From: Agitococcus lubricus
GTDB taxonomy: Bacteria; Pseudomonadota; Gammaproteobacteria; Pseudomonadales; Moraxellaceae
NCBI RefSeq assembly: GCF_003051055.1
Contig: NZ_QAON01000008.1
Span: forward strand, 1-64,000
DNA: 64,000 bases
Direction: 5' to 3'
Shown: positions 56,251 through 64,000 of the stretch, piece after piece
How the letters are laid out: the number at the start of each line of letters is the position of its first letter
Numbering within the stretch: the first letter of the stretch is position 1
Notes under the pieces: model-generated
The model's input: the letters and a program-made list of their open reading frames with translations, nothing else
Told to the model about the DNA's origin: nothing
Databases searched by the model: none
Made by a program: the position numbers and the translations under genes

Positions 56251-56308
56251 ATGCCATATTTCGTTAGCATATCGCCCGCCATCCTACGGGCGCTATCATA
56301 ATCAATGC

Positions 56309-57205
56309 TCAAGCGGTTTCAACAGATTTTAAGGCTTGTTTATTCTTCGTCTCTTGGGATAATTTGTCACTATGCCAACCTGGTGCTTTCCAAAATACGC
56401 GCATATCTTTGCTGGCATTAAAGTCCTTAAACATTGCTATCCATTCGTGCACCTGCAAATAAAAGGGATTCAAGGAGTGTGGTTGACGCTCTGTTAAACC
56501 ATAACGAATCTTACCTGCTGCCGACTCTGGTACAAATGTGCCAAATAACTTATCCCAGATAATCAAGACGCCGCCAAAATTGGTATCAATTTGTGCCGCT
56601 TCACTGCCATGATGCACACGATGATGCGAGGGGGTATTGAGAATGAATCCCAATTTATCTAAGGGACTGCGCGTTTCCGTGTGTAAAAAGAACTGATAAG
56701 CCAAATTCAACTCAATAGCAATAGTCACCCAATTTTTGTCAAAGCCTACCAATGCCACAGGTACCCACCAAAACAACCATGCTCCGTTAAATACCATCGT
56801 AAAGTTTTGACGTAAAGCCGTCGAGTAATTCATCCGTTCAGCCGAATGGTGGGTCACATGTGATGTCCAAAACCAACGTACCTTGTGCATCATAAAATGG
56901 CATAAATAAAAACTGGCATCGACGACCAAAAAGATAAGCAAGATGCTCCAAATACCGTGTACAGGTTGGTATTGCCATCCAAATTGATATACCCAATCAA
57001 AAAAGACCCGAATAAATAAGGCAACCGCAATACCATCGACAATTTTATAGCTTGCGCCCATTATCATATTCGTTAAGGTTTCTTTGAGCGAGTACATCTC
57101 ATGGCGGCCTTTTTTGTGCCAATACCATGCCTCTGCCACAATCACACCCACAAAAAGCGCACCAAATAACACAATAAACATCAAAGCATGAATCACATCA
57201 TTCAT
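56309..57205 (-). CDS. Membrane fatty acid hydroxylase / sterol desaturase family protein
   Basis: The 298-aa integral membrane protein belongs to the diiron fatty acid hydroxylase superfamily. The His boxes are HFMMH (near residue 104), HVTHH (near residue 116) and HHRVHH (near residue 195), with four to five membrane spans. Members hydroxylate or desaturate lipids or cleave alkylglycerol ethers; the substrate is unknown. It is divergent from an AraC regulator, and direct repeats lie between them, so it is probably the regulated target. It adds to the lipid-oxidation theme of the window. Confidence 0.85.
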   Translation of the reverse strand: MNDVIHALMFIVLFGALFVGVIVAEAWYWHKKGRHEMYSLKETLTNMIMGASYKIVDGIAVALFIRVFFDWVYQFGWQYQPVHGIWSILLIFLVVDASFYLCHFMMHKVRWFWTSHVTHHSAERMNYSTALRQNFTMVFNGAWLFWWVPVALVGFDKNWVTIAIELNLAYQFFLHTETRSPLDKLGFILNTPSHHRVHHGSEAAQIDTNFGGVLIIWDKLFGTFVPESAAGKIRYGLTERQPHSLNPFYLQVHEWIAMFKDFNASKDMRVFWKAPGWHSDKLSQETKNKQALKSVETA

Positions 57206-57294
57206 GGTGAATACCCCCGTTTTAGCGATGCCGTCTTAGCCGCATCTGATGTTGTCATAGTGCTATTTTGCCGTTTATTTAGCCATCTATATTG

Positions 57295-57328
57295 ACATAA
57301 TTCGCCATATATTTAACATTATTCGCCA
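57295..57328 (+). promoter_or_regulatory. Direct repeats, likely AraC binding sites
   Basis: ACATAATTCGCCA (57295-57307) and ACATTATTCGCCA (57316-57328) are direct repeats 21 bp apart, two helical turns, differing at one base. They lie in the divergent region, 21 bp before the AraC gene's ATG. Same-face direct repeats are typical AraC-type half-sites. Confidence 0.6.
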
Positions 57329-57348
57329 ATTTAAGGGGGAGAATCTCA

Positions 57349-58365
57349 ATGCAAGGTATTTATGTTGCCAGTGATTTAACCAGCCTGTTACGTGCTTATC
57401 TCGACCAACAACAACTCGAATTAAGCGCTATCCGACAGCAACTCGCCGCATGGCCAGCACATACCCAAATGCCGATGAAGGTTTGGTGGGAACTGTTAGA
57501 GAATATGCAGGCGTTATTACAAGAACCTGCCTTGGGTATCAAAATTGGTCAGTGTATTCAGCCACAATATACGGGCGTGTTAGCTTATTTAATTATGCAC
57601 TGCGCCAGTCTTGGTGAGGCTCTTTGGCATTTTCAACGCTATCAAAAGTTGCTACACAACATGTCTGAGGTGATTTTAAGCCAGCAAGAAGGGGCTTTAC
57701 GGATGCGTTGGGATGTCAGCTTGGGTGCATCGACTCAACTATCCGATGAAGTGTTTATGAGTGGTTTGATTCATTTTGTTGGCCAAATTACCGCTTCAAA
57801 CTTAAAACCTTTAGCAGTACATTTTATGCACCCTGCACCTACGTCGGCATCACACCGACTGTATGCAGAATTATTAGGCTGCCCTGTTTTCTTTGAGCAA
57901 AAACAAGTCGCTTTAGACATCCCTAGCGCTGCGTTACAATTACCTATTAACAGTCAAAATCCCTATCTCTTAGAATTATTAGCTAAACAAGCAGAAGTAT
58001 TAATTGACCAATCGGTACACCAAGATGATTTATTGGCATCTATTCGCCAAGTATGTGCTGAGCGTTTACCCCAGCAAGTCCCCACTTTAGACGATATTGC
58101 GGCTTTTCTGCATCTCTCGACCCGTACGTTACATCGACGACTGGCGGAGCGTGGTCTCAATTTCCATCATCTGTTGGCCGAAACACGCTTTCGTTTGGCG
58201 AAGCATTATTTGGCTGACGCACGCTTACAATTAAATCAAATTGCCTTGTTACTGGGTTACTCTGAACAGAGTGCATTTACCCGTGCCTTTAGTCAGTGGG
58301 CAGGCATGCCACCACAACGCTTTCGTAAATTTGCACTACGACAGTCAACAAAAGTGGCTATATAA
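57349..58365 (+). CDS. AraC-family regulator divergent from the membrane hydroxylase
   Basis: The 338-aa product has an N-terminal Arabinose_bd-type domain (about residues 20-200; LGIKIGQCIQPQYTGVLAYL) and a C-terminal AraC helix-turn-helix pair: VPTLDDIAAFLHLSTRTLHRRL (in outline) and LNQIALLLGYSEQSAFTRAF, ending QWAGMPPQRFR. This subfamily often senses lipid-like or small organic ligands. It sits divergent from the hydroxylase gene and probably regulates it and itself through the repeats at 57295-57328. Confidence 0.9.
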   Translation: MQGIYVASDLTSLLRAYLDQQQLELSAIRQQLAAWPAHTQMPMKVWWELLENMQALLQEPALGIKIGQCIQPQYTGVLAYLIMHCASLGEALWHFQRYQKLLHNMSEVILSQQEGALRMRWDVSLGASTQLSDEVFMSGLIHFVGQITASNLKPLAVHFMHPAPTSASHRLYAELLGCPVFFEQKQVALDIPSAALQLPINSQNPYLLELLAKQAEVLIDQSVHQDDLLASIRQVCAERLPQQVPTLDDIAAFLHLSTRTLHRRLAERGLNFHHLLAETRFRLAKHYLADARLQLNQIALLLGYSEQSAFTRAFSQWAGMPPQRFRKFALRQSTKVAI

Positions 58366-58451
58366 CCTGAGTTCAGGATAAAAAAATGTTATTTTCCTGA
58401 ATTTTATATAGAAATTATTTCAAGCCCCTATGGCAGCCACCTTCCGCGGGA

Positions 58452-58477
58452 CTGACTTTGGTTTCGGCCAAAGTCAG
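58452..58477. repeat. Strong hairpin element, possible dispersed repeat
   Basis: CTGACTTTGG and CCAAAGTCAG form a perfect 10-bp stem with a TTTCGG loop. No T-tract follows in either direction. It lies between the converging AraC gene and the secreted unknown. The form suggests a REP-like element or an unusual terminator; no second copy is in this window. Confidence 0.5.
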
Positions 58478-58500
58478 CAAAACCATTTCGTGGTGCAAAA

Positions 58501-59256
58501 CTACTCGGGTAAAATGGTCGCTGTTTTGTCTAAAAACCATAATAAAGGTGCAGTGGCTGCGGCACGTTGGTCTTGAAACCTAAACAAATAACGTCGACTG
58601 ACTTTGGGCCATGCTGAAGAAACTTGCCATTGTCCTTCTTTTAATTGATACCATTGTCCTTCGGCATATAATCCCGAATCTTTAGCGTCTTCGTGGCTCT
58701 GCCACTGAGCGGCTAATAAACGACAGGCTTGGCCACTCTTGCCATAAAAGCCAGAAATACGACCGTAATCCTCTACCGTGATTGGGGGGCTCACACGCAA
58801 TGTTTGAGGGTCAATAATAAAAATATCACTGGTTTGCACCCCCATACCCATCCCTTCGCTGGTTAATACCGATACCACTAACTCAGGTGAGGTATCGCCA
58901 TCCACATTTATCCACTCCAAACGAAAGGTTTCGGCGGGCGCCATCAAAAAACCATCGCTCTTCCACGTTAAGCGAGATTTGCCTTGCTGCCAGTAACTCA
59001 GTTTGAAGTAATCTGCTTGGTCGTCACGCTCTGACGGATAACTCCCTTGCATACAAACCTTATCTTTGTTGTGCAAGGGTACAGCCAAACAATGCCCCAC
59101 TACGGGAGCTGGCAGTGCAATTGGCTGGTAGGGTATTTTTTGTTCAAAGCTAAACGCGCCTTGTTTAGAACAAGGACGCAAATCGTTTAACACCCCCGCG
59201 CATACCGTACTGGAACACACCATACCGAGCAGCAGAAATATAACAGTTAGGTTCAT
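58501..59256 (-). CDS. Exported protein of unknown function
   Basis: The 251-aa product has a signal peptide ([20 protein letters not shown], cleavage near residue 20). It is otherwise not recognised. It has several Cys residues that may pair in the periplasm, and an Asp-rich [15 protein letters not shown] (near residue 115) that resembles the FG-GAP or calcium-loop pattern of VCBS-like repeats. The ATG overlaps the rpiA stop (ATGA, 59253-59256), so it is translated with rpiA. No functional link to RpiA is evident. Confidence 0.7.
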   Translation of the reverse strand: MNLTVIFLLLGMVCSSTVCAGVLNDLRPCSKQGAFSFEQKIPYQPIALPAPVVGHCLAVPLHNKDKVCMQGSYPSERDDQADYFKLSYWQQGKSRLTWKSDGFLMAPAETFRLEWINVDGDTSPELVVSVLTSEGMGMGVQTSDIFIIDPQTLRVSPPITVEDYGRISGFYGKSGQACRLLAAQWQSHEDAKDSGLYAEGQWYQLKEGQWQVSSAWPKVSRRYLFRFQDQRAAATAPLLWFLDKTATILPE

Positions 59257-59915
59257 GGTTTTAGATACGTTTTGACCCCATCAGAAGAGCCTATCAATAA
59301 CACATCTGCGCCACGTTGAGCAAATAAGCCATTCGTGACGACGCCAACAATTTGATTGAGTGTCAGTTCTAATGCCACAGGGTTAACAATACTTAAGTGA
59401 TAGGTATCTAAAATCACATTGCCGTTATCAGTCACAAAACCCTGACGATAAACAGGCGTACCGCCTAATTTGACTAATTCACGGGCGACGTAAGAGCGCG
59501 CCATGGGAATCACTTCGATGGGTAGTGGAAATTGACCTAAAACAGGCACCTGTTTGCTGGCATCGGCGATACACACAAATTTTTTCGCGACTGCGGCAAC
59601 GATTTTTTCGCGCGTGAGCGCCCCGCCACCGCCTTTGACCATGTGTAAATACGGATTCACTTCATCTGCACCATCGACATACACACTGATATTATCGACC
59701 GAATTTAAGTCGACCACCTCTATACCGAGTTTTTGTAGACGCTCCGCGGTTGCCTTAGAACTGGCCACTGCGGCAGGAATGTGCTGCTTTATGCTAGCTA
59801 AGGCGTCTATAAAAAAATTGGCGGTAGAACCTGTGCCTACGCCCAATACCTCATCTTTTTCAACATAGGCTAAGGCTGCCTCTGCTACTGCACGTTTTAA
59901 CTGGTCTTGAGTCAT
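59253..59915 (-). CDS. rpiA: Ribose-5-phosphate isomerase A
   Basis: RpiA interconverts ribose-5-phosphate and ribulose-5-phosphate in the pentose phosphate pathway. The 220-aa product has [15 protein letters not shown] near residue 25, [10 protein letters not shown] near residue 81, the active-site [12 protein letters not shown] near residue 93 and the C-terminal [16 protein letters not shown]. It is divergent from ilvA, an arrangement shared with Pseudomonas. Confidence 0.97.
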   Translation of the reverse strand: MTQDQLKRAVAEAALAYVEKDEVLGVGTGSTANFFIDALASIKQHIPAAVASSKATAERLQKLGIEVVDLNSVDNISVYVDGADEVNPYLHMVKGGGGALTREKIVAAVAKKFVCIADASKQVPVLGQFPLPIEVIPMARSYVARELVKLGGTPVYRQGFVTDNGNVILDTYHLSIVNPVALELTLNQIVGVVTNGLFAQRGADVLLIGSSDGVKTYLKP

Positions 59916-60059
59916 TGTTTGTCTCTAATATGGCGCAAATAAATGGTAGATGGCTGGTTTATGCAGAAAATCAGCAAGTTTGCTAAAATTTTGCGTATTA
60001 TAACTTGAGTACCACGACATAACTGCCTAATATGTTTTTTTTATTCCTAGTAATGACAA

Positions 60060-61574
60060 ATGATACGTCTTGAAGATTATGTTCGTCGCACGTTACAGGC
60101 TTATGTCTATGATGTGGCACAAGAAACCCCTCTCAGTAAAGCTCAACATTTATCTCGGCGACTAAAAAATAATATTTTACTCAAGCGCGAAGATTTACAA
60201 CCCGTTTTTTCGTTCAAAATTCGTGGGGCTTATAACAAAATCGCCTCTTTATCTCACGAAGAACGGGCTAAAGGGGTGATTTGTGCATCCGCAGGCAATC
60301 ATGCTCAAGGCGTGGCATTGTCCGCGCATAAATTGGGTATTAAAGGCATCATTGTCATGCCGCAAACCACGCCCGACATTAAAGTCAATGCTGTCAAAAG
60401 TTTTGGTGGGCAGGTGATTTTGCATGGTGATGCCTTTGATGAGGCCGCGTTATATGCCAAAGAGTTAGCCGCGTCTAAAGGCTATACCTTTATTCATCCC
60501 TATGATGATTTACAAGTGATTGCAGGGCAAGGCACGGTAGCCATGGAAATTCTACGCCAGCATCCACAAAAAATAGATGCAGTGTTTATACCTGTCGGTG
60601 GCGGAGGTTTGATGGCAGGCATGGCGGCCTATATCAAATATGTACGTCCAGACATTAAAGTGATTGCCGTTGAGCCTGAAGATGCCGCCTGCTTAAAAGT
60701 TGCATTAGAGGCAAACGCACGCGTGACGCTGGCTCAGGTGGGTTTGTTTGCAGATGGCGTGGCAGTGGCACAAATTGGCGAAGAAACATTTAAGGTCGCT
60801 CAACATTGTGTCGATGATGTGATTACCTGCACAACGGATGAAATTTGTGCGGCTATTAAAGATATTTTTGAAGACACACGTTCCATTGCCGAACCCGCAG
60901 GCGCGCTGTCTCTGGCGGGCTTAAAAAAATATATCAGCCGCCACCAGTGTGAACATCAAACTCTAGTGGCTATTGACTCTGGTGCGAATATGAATTTTGA
61001 CCGTTTACGTCATATTTCTGAACGCACCGAAATTGGTGAAAAACGCGAAGCCATTTTTGCCGTCACTATTCCCGAAAAAGCAGGCTCTTTTAAGACGTTT
61101 TGTCAGACTTTAGGCAAACGTAATATCACCGAATTTAATTACCGTTACGCTGATAACAAAGAAGCCTATGTCTTTGTGGGTATTCAGTTGCGTGCAGGCC
61201 ATCAAGAACGTCTAGACCTCAAAGAAAACCTAGAAAAAAAAGACTATGCTGTTTTGGATTTGTCTGATGATGAAATGGCTAAATTGCATATTCGTCATTT
61301 AGTCGGCGGTCATGCAGGACTGGCTGACGAACTTTTATTTCGCTTTGAATTTCCCGAACGACCAGGCGCTCTACTCAATTTTTTATCTCGTTTAAGCGGT
61401 CACAATATTAGTTTATTTCACTATCGAAATCACGGTGCTGCTTATGGTAGGGTACTGATTGGTCTACAATTAGGCAAAAAAAGCAAAGAGGAGCTCATTG
61501 CCTCTTTACAAGCCGTTGGCTACCCTTTTAGCGAAGAAAGTGACAATCCAGCATATAAGTTATTCTTACGTTAA
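60060..61574 (+). CDS. ilvA: Biosynthetic threonine dehydratase
   Basis: IlvA deaminates threonine to 2-oxobutanoate, the first step of isoleucine synthesis. The 504-aa product has the PLP-Lys in FSFKIRGAYNK (near residue 55), the Gly-rich PVGGGGLMAGMAAYI (near residue 181), and two C-terminal ACT-like regulatory domains starting about residue 330 (AIFAVTIPEKAGSFK and FRFEFPERPGALLNFL). Two such domains mark the long, isoleucine-inhibited form. No leader peptide rich in branched-chain codons is seen upstream. Confidence 0.96.
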   Translation: MIRLEDYVRRTLQAYVYDVAQETPLSKAQHLSRRLKNNILLKREDLQPVFSFKIRGAYNKIASLSHEERAKGVICASAGNHAQGVALSAHKLGIKGIIVMPQTTPDIKVNAVKSFGGQVILHGDAFDEAALYAKELAASKGYTFIHPYDDLQVIAGQGTVAMEILRQHPQKIDAVFIPVGGGGLMAGMAAYIKYVRPDIKVIAVEPEDAACLKVALEANARVTLAQVGLFADGVAVAQIGEETFKVAQHCVDDVITCTTDEICAAIKDIFEDTRSIAEPAGALSLAGLKKYISRHQCEHQTLVAIDSGANMNFDRLRHISERTEIGEKREAIFAVTIPEKAGSFKTFCQTLGKRNITEFNYRYADNKEAYVFVGIQLRAGHQERLDLKENLEKKDYAVLDLSDDEMAKLHIRHLVGGHAGLADELLFRFEFPERPGALLNFLSRLSGHNISLFHYRNHGAAYGRVLIGLQLGKKSKEELIASLQAVGYPFSEESDNPAYKLFLR

Positions 61575-61759
61575 TCGAAAAACAATAATTTATAGCGTAT
61601 TTACTGTTCTTTTTGATAGGCTTGTGCGTAGATTAACCAGCGTCTGTAGCTGTTTTCATGGTATTTACGCTCTTATCTTGTTGTAGATTAGGGACAAAGC
61701 AGTGAAATGCAACAGACCGTCAATTGTTAGCCTATAAAGAAAAACTCAGTCAATAAAAA

Positions 61760-61779
61760 AACACTGTGCTAACAGTGTT
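61760..61779 (-). terminator. Hairpin with T-tract on the minus strand, upstream of the lipoprotein
   Basis: AACACTGT and ACAGTGTT form an 8-bp stem with a 4-nt loop. On the minus strand it is followed by TTTTTTATTGAC, a proper terminator, yet no minus-strand gene ends here. On the plus strand it sits 12 nt before the lipoprotein ribosome binding site. Confidence 0.45.
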
Positions 61780-61803
61780 CAATTTGTCAAGGAGCAAGGA
61801 AAA

Positions 61804-63474
61804 ATGAAAAAGACACAACAGTCAGTTATGACTCTGACGCTGTTAACCGCCGCACTTCTGGGCTGTAATAGCAATAACGACAGTGGTAGTACTAAATCTT
61901 CTAGTTCGGGCGGCGGCGGCGGTAGTGCCGTCACCACCACGACAGTCACAGTCACCCCGTCATTGGGCAAAATTTTGAATGCCAAAGTCATTCTACGCAA
62001 TGCCAAAACGGGGACAGAGCTAGGTACAGGGACGACAGGCACGACAGGTTCAGCGCAAATTAAGGCCATCAAAACCACAGACCCTGTGGTGGCTGAAGTA
62101 CAACTACCCAGTGGCACACAATATTACGATGAAGCCAAACAAGCCTTAGCTACCGTCAGTACAGCCACTAGTATTCGTGCTGCCTTGCCTGCGCTCAGAA
62201 CCAATCTTGGTATTACCCCACTCACTGAACTCGCCTACCAAGCGGCGCTTAAAGCAGCAAATAATGAAGCGGGTTTAACGGTGGCATTAGTCAATCAAGC
62301 CAATCAACAAATCAAACAAACCTTAGCGGCGGGCATTGAAGATATTTTAATTCCCCCGACCCTGATTGCGGATAATGATTTAAGTGATGATATTACCGCC
62401 AATAACCTTGCTAACAGCTATGCGCTCTTATTAGCCGCCTACGCGAAATTAGGCACAGGCAATACACCCATGCTAGATGCTTTAGCAAAACTGAAAGCAG
62501 ACCTCAATGATGGTGTTTTCGATGGCAAAGATACCAATACCGCGCTGAGTTATAATCTTGATATTGCAAGCAATTTAGCGGACGCGATTAACAACTACTT
62601 CAAAGCCATTGCACAAGCAACGGCTGCTCTCAAAGCCTTATACACCGATGCCATCGTCAATAACTTCAAAACCAACTTCAGTGTACCAATTTCAGTTGTC
62701 TATCAAGGTGAAAATTCCTATGGTGCATTATTATCCACTCGAATAGCAACAGGCGAACAATTTTTGCATAACGCGCAAAGCTTCGAGCAAAATACCACGG
62801 ATAATTTAACCACTGGAAAGTGGATTAAGAATGCCAACTATAACTTGAGTGTCACTTACAACAAAGAGACAGGGCTAGTGCAATCGGTTCGTATTGAAGA
62901 TGGTTCACCCACCAAAATATTGCAATGTTTAGACAGCAGCTGTACAGGCCTCACAGTAGACTTAACGAGCAAATTGGTAAAGGCGAATAACTTTAAGGTC
63001 GCTTATACAAATGTACCTAATACGGCGGTTTATAACTTGAATGGGGTACTTAGCATTGTTCCCGTCTTTGAACTCGTCAATGGCCAAGCGGTAACGGCTG
63101 ACTTACTCAATACGATTGCAGGCAGTTATAGTATGACAGGTGGTTCACTGACAACTAGTTTATCCAGCAACCCAACCAATCCAAGCACCGTAAACAATCA
63201 AACCTGTAACATTAACATTGCCAATGGCAAGGCAAGCATTAGTGGTGGCGGGCTATCTTTAACAACTGCACCCAATGCTAATAGCGTGGTCACGACGATA
63301 GGCACACAAAAACGCTTTACGCTTGTCGATGTCACTCCTGCAACGACTGGCGCTAATGTGTTAGATTTAGGGTTTATTAACGGCAAACTCGCCTATGCTA
63401 GCGCGACAGTGATTAATGTGAATTTACAGACCTTTGTCACAACAACAAAAGTTTTATTGTGTACTAAATTTTGA
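61804..63474 (+). CDS. Large lipoprotein of unknown function
   Basis: The 556-aa product starts MKKTQQSVMTLTLLTAALLGCN, a lipoprotein signal with lipobox ALLGC. A low-complexity Ser/Gly/Thr linker follows (SSSSGGGGGSAVTTTTV), then a domain with beta-rich, Thr/Asn-rich segments (AKVILRNAKTGTELGTG) and a long Ala/Leu-rich helical part (about 120-290). The C-terminal third is beta-rich with Cys pairs. It is not recognised as a named family. Composition suggests an outer-membrane surface lipoprotein. The ribosome binding site AAGGAGC is strong. Confidence 0.8.
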   Translation: MKKTQQSVMTLTLLTAALLGCNSNNDSGSTKSSSSGGGGGSAVTTTTVTVTPSLGKILNAKVILRNAKTGTELGTGTTGTTGSAQIKAIKTTDPVVAEVQLPSGTQYYDEAKQALATVSTATSIRAALPALRTNLGITPLTELAYQAALKAANNEAGLTVALVNQANQQIKQTLAAGIEDILIPPTLIADNDLSDDITANNLANSYALLLAAYAKLGTGNTPMLDALAKLKADLNDGVFDGKDTNTALSYNLDIASNLADAINNYFKAIAQATAALKALYTDAIVNNFKTNFSVPISVVYQGENSYGALLSTRIATGEQFLHNAQSFEQNTTDNLTTGKWIKNANYNLSVTYNKETGLVQSVRIEDGSPTKILQCLDSSCTGLTVDLTSKLVKANNFKVAYTNVPNTAVYNLNGVLSIVPVFELVNGQAVTADLLNTIAGSYSMTGGSLTTSLSSNPTNPSTVNNQTCNINIANGKASISGGGLSLTTAPNANSVVTTIGTQKRFTLVDVTPATTGANVLDLGFINGKLAYASATVINVNLQTFVTTTKVLLCTKF

Positions 63475-63600
63475 GGGCTAGTTGCGTTTAGGCTTTCTTA
63501 TCTATTACAAATAACACCGAGCGGCAGAAAGATAAAACGCCGCTCATTACGTTGTTATTTATCCTATGATTGCATTAACAGGGATATTATGTGCCTACGG

Positions 63601-63643
63601 CACAAAAGAAATAGGCATCTTAATGATGCCTATTTCTTTTGTG
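63601..63643. terminator. 19-bp perfect bidirectional terminator between the lipoprotein and hfq
   Basis: The 19-bp arms at 63601-63619 and 63625-63643 are perfectly complementary, with loop TTAAT. The outer part is A-rich on the left and T-rich on the right, serving both converging genes. A small GTGCC/GGCAC hairpin precedes it. Confidence 0.85.
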
Positions 63644-63672
63644 ATGAGCATAATTTTTTATGCTTAAACTCG

Positions 63673-63984
63673 TTAGTAGTTTAAATCTTGGTCATCACCG
63701 TGGTCATCATACGGATAACCGCCACCCATTGTGCCACTGCTCATTGGGCCAATTGGCGCATTCGGCGCACCCGCAGGACGTGGGTTGCGTGAAGGCACGA
63801 CCGTAGAGATGGCATGTTTATATACCATCTGGCTGACTGTATTTTTTAATAATACGACGTACTGGTCAAATGATTCAATTTGGCCTTGTAATTTAATACC
63901 GTTGACCAAGAAAATAGAAACAGGGATACGCTCTTTACGCAAAGCATTTAAAAACGGGTCTTGTAAGGTTTGCCCTTTAGACAT
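63673..63984 (-). CDS. hfq: RNA chaperone Hfq
   Basis: Hfq is the Sm-like hexamer that pairs small RNAs with mRNAs. The 103-aa product has Sm1 ([22 protein letters not shown], in outline, about 21-42) and Sm2 ([12 protein letters not shown], about 55-66). A Pro/Gly-rich tail ends in an acidic tip ([11 protein letters not shown]), the part that helps release RNA. The tail is shorter than the long Gly-rich tails of Acinetobacter Hfq. AGAGGAGA precedes the ATG. It is not next to hflX; genes upstream of hfq lie outside the window. Confidence 0.97.
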   Translation of the reverse strand: MSKGQTLQDPFLNALRKERIPVSIFLVNGIKLQGQIESFDQYVVLLKNTVSQMVYKHAISTVVPSRNPRPAGAPNAPIGPMSSGTMGGGYPYDDHGDDQDLNY

Positions 63985-64000
63985 AATGGTCTTCTCCTCT

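Noticed and set aside
61779-62117. 112-codon frame antisense to the lipoprotein
   Set aside because: Its Val/Pro/Leu-rich product mirrors the Thr/Gly/Ser repeats of the opposite strand; no ribosome binding site is seen.

Overview
The window looks like a chromosomal segment of a moderately AT-rich gammaproteobacterium. The gene orders coaBC-dut-algC-argB, rpsF-rpsR-rplI-dnaB-alr, clpS-clpA facing infA, and the divergent rpiA/ilvA pair are Pseudomonadales arrangements. A MutL carrying its own nuclease motif, the long AlgC, a HisZ of about 390 aa, and an alkane hydroxylase beside an AraC regulator point to the Moraxellaceae side of that order. This placement is inference from gene content only. 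Most genes are intact housekeeping genes, and nothing looks like a prophage or a CRISPR array.

Layout. 1-95: tail of an IS3-type transposase and its presumed right end. 417-4752: tsaE-amiC-mutL, translationally coupled. 4797-7094 (-): ruvC, a YqhD-type alcohol dehydrogenase, ruvA. 7444-12381: a small zinc-ribbon membrane protein, hflX, hflK-hflC, and an LrgA/LrgB pair. 12825-16633: hisZ, purA, a LOG-family hydrolase, and a YkuD-domain enzyme without a signal peptide. 16827-16995: tRNA-Val and tRNA-Asp behind a near-consensus promoter. 17174-23201 (-): a KfrA-like coiled-coil protein, sbcD, a two-gene DUF2335 cassette, sbcC. 23419-24809 (+): two unknown genes divergent from kfrA. 24856-25818 (-): a Tus/Ter-family replication terminator protein. 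26177-38526: lipid and hydrocarbon functions (alpha/beta hydrolases, SDRs, a TetR, a START-domain protein, an AraC regulator, AlkB, a PhaC-like hydrolase) around acnB. 38841-44601: infA, clpS-clpA, a TauE-type permease, a DUF4124 protein, argB. 44613-56250: algC, dut, coaBC, radC, rpsF-rpsR-rplI, dnaB-alr, a HEAT lipoprotein, radA. 56309-63984: a fatty-acid-hydroxylase-type membrane enzyme with a divergent AraC regulator, a secreted unknown, rpiA, ilvA, a large unknown lipoprotein, hfq.

The most unusual stretch is 20.5-26.1 kb. A KfrA-type DNA-binding coiled-coil protein, the SbcCD nuclease interrupted by a DUF2335 pair with its own promoter, a helical-repeat protein of unknown role and a Tus homologue lie together. 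The same palindromic 12-bp core, TAATATACATTA, occurs just upstream of kfrA and again upstream of tus. This suggests one regulated set of DNA-processing and replication-fork functions, possibly of plasmid origin. That reading is a hypothesis; the sequence facts behind it are listed separately.
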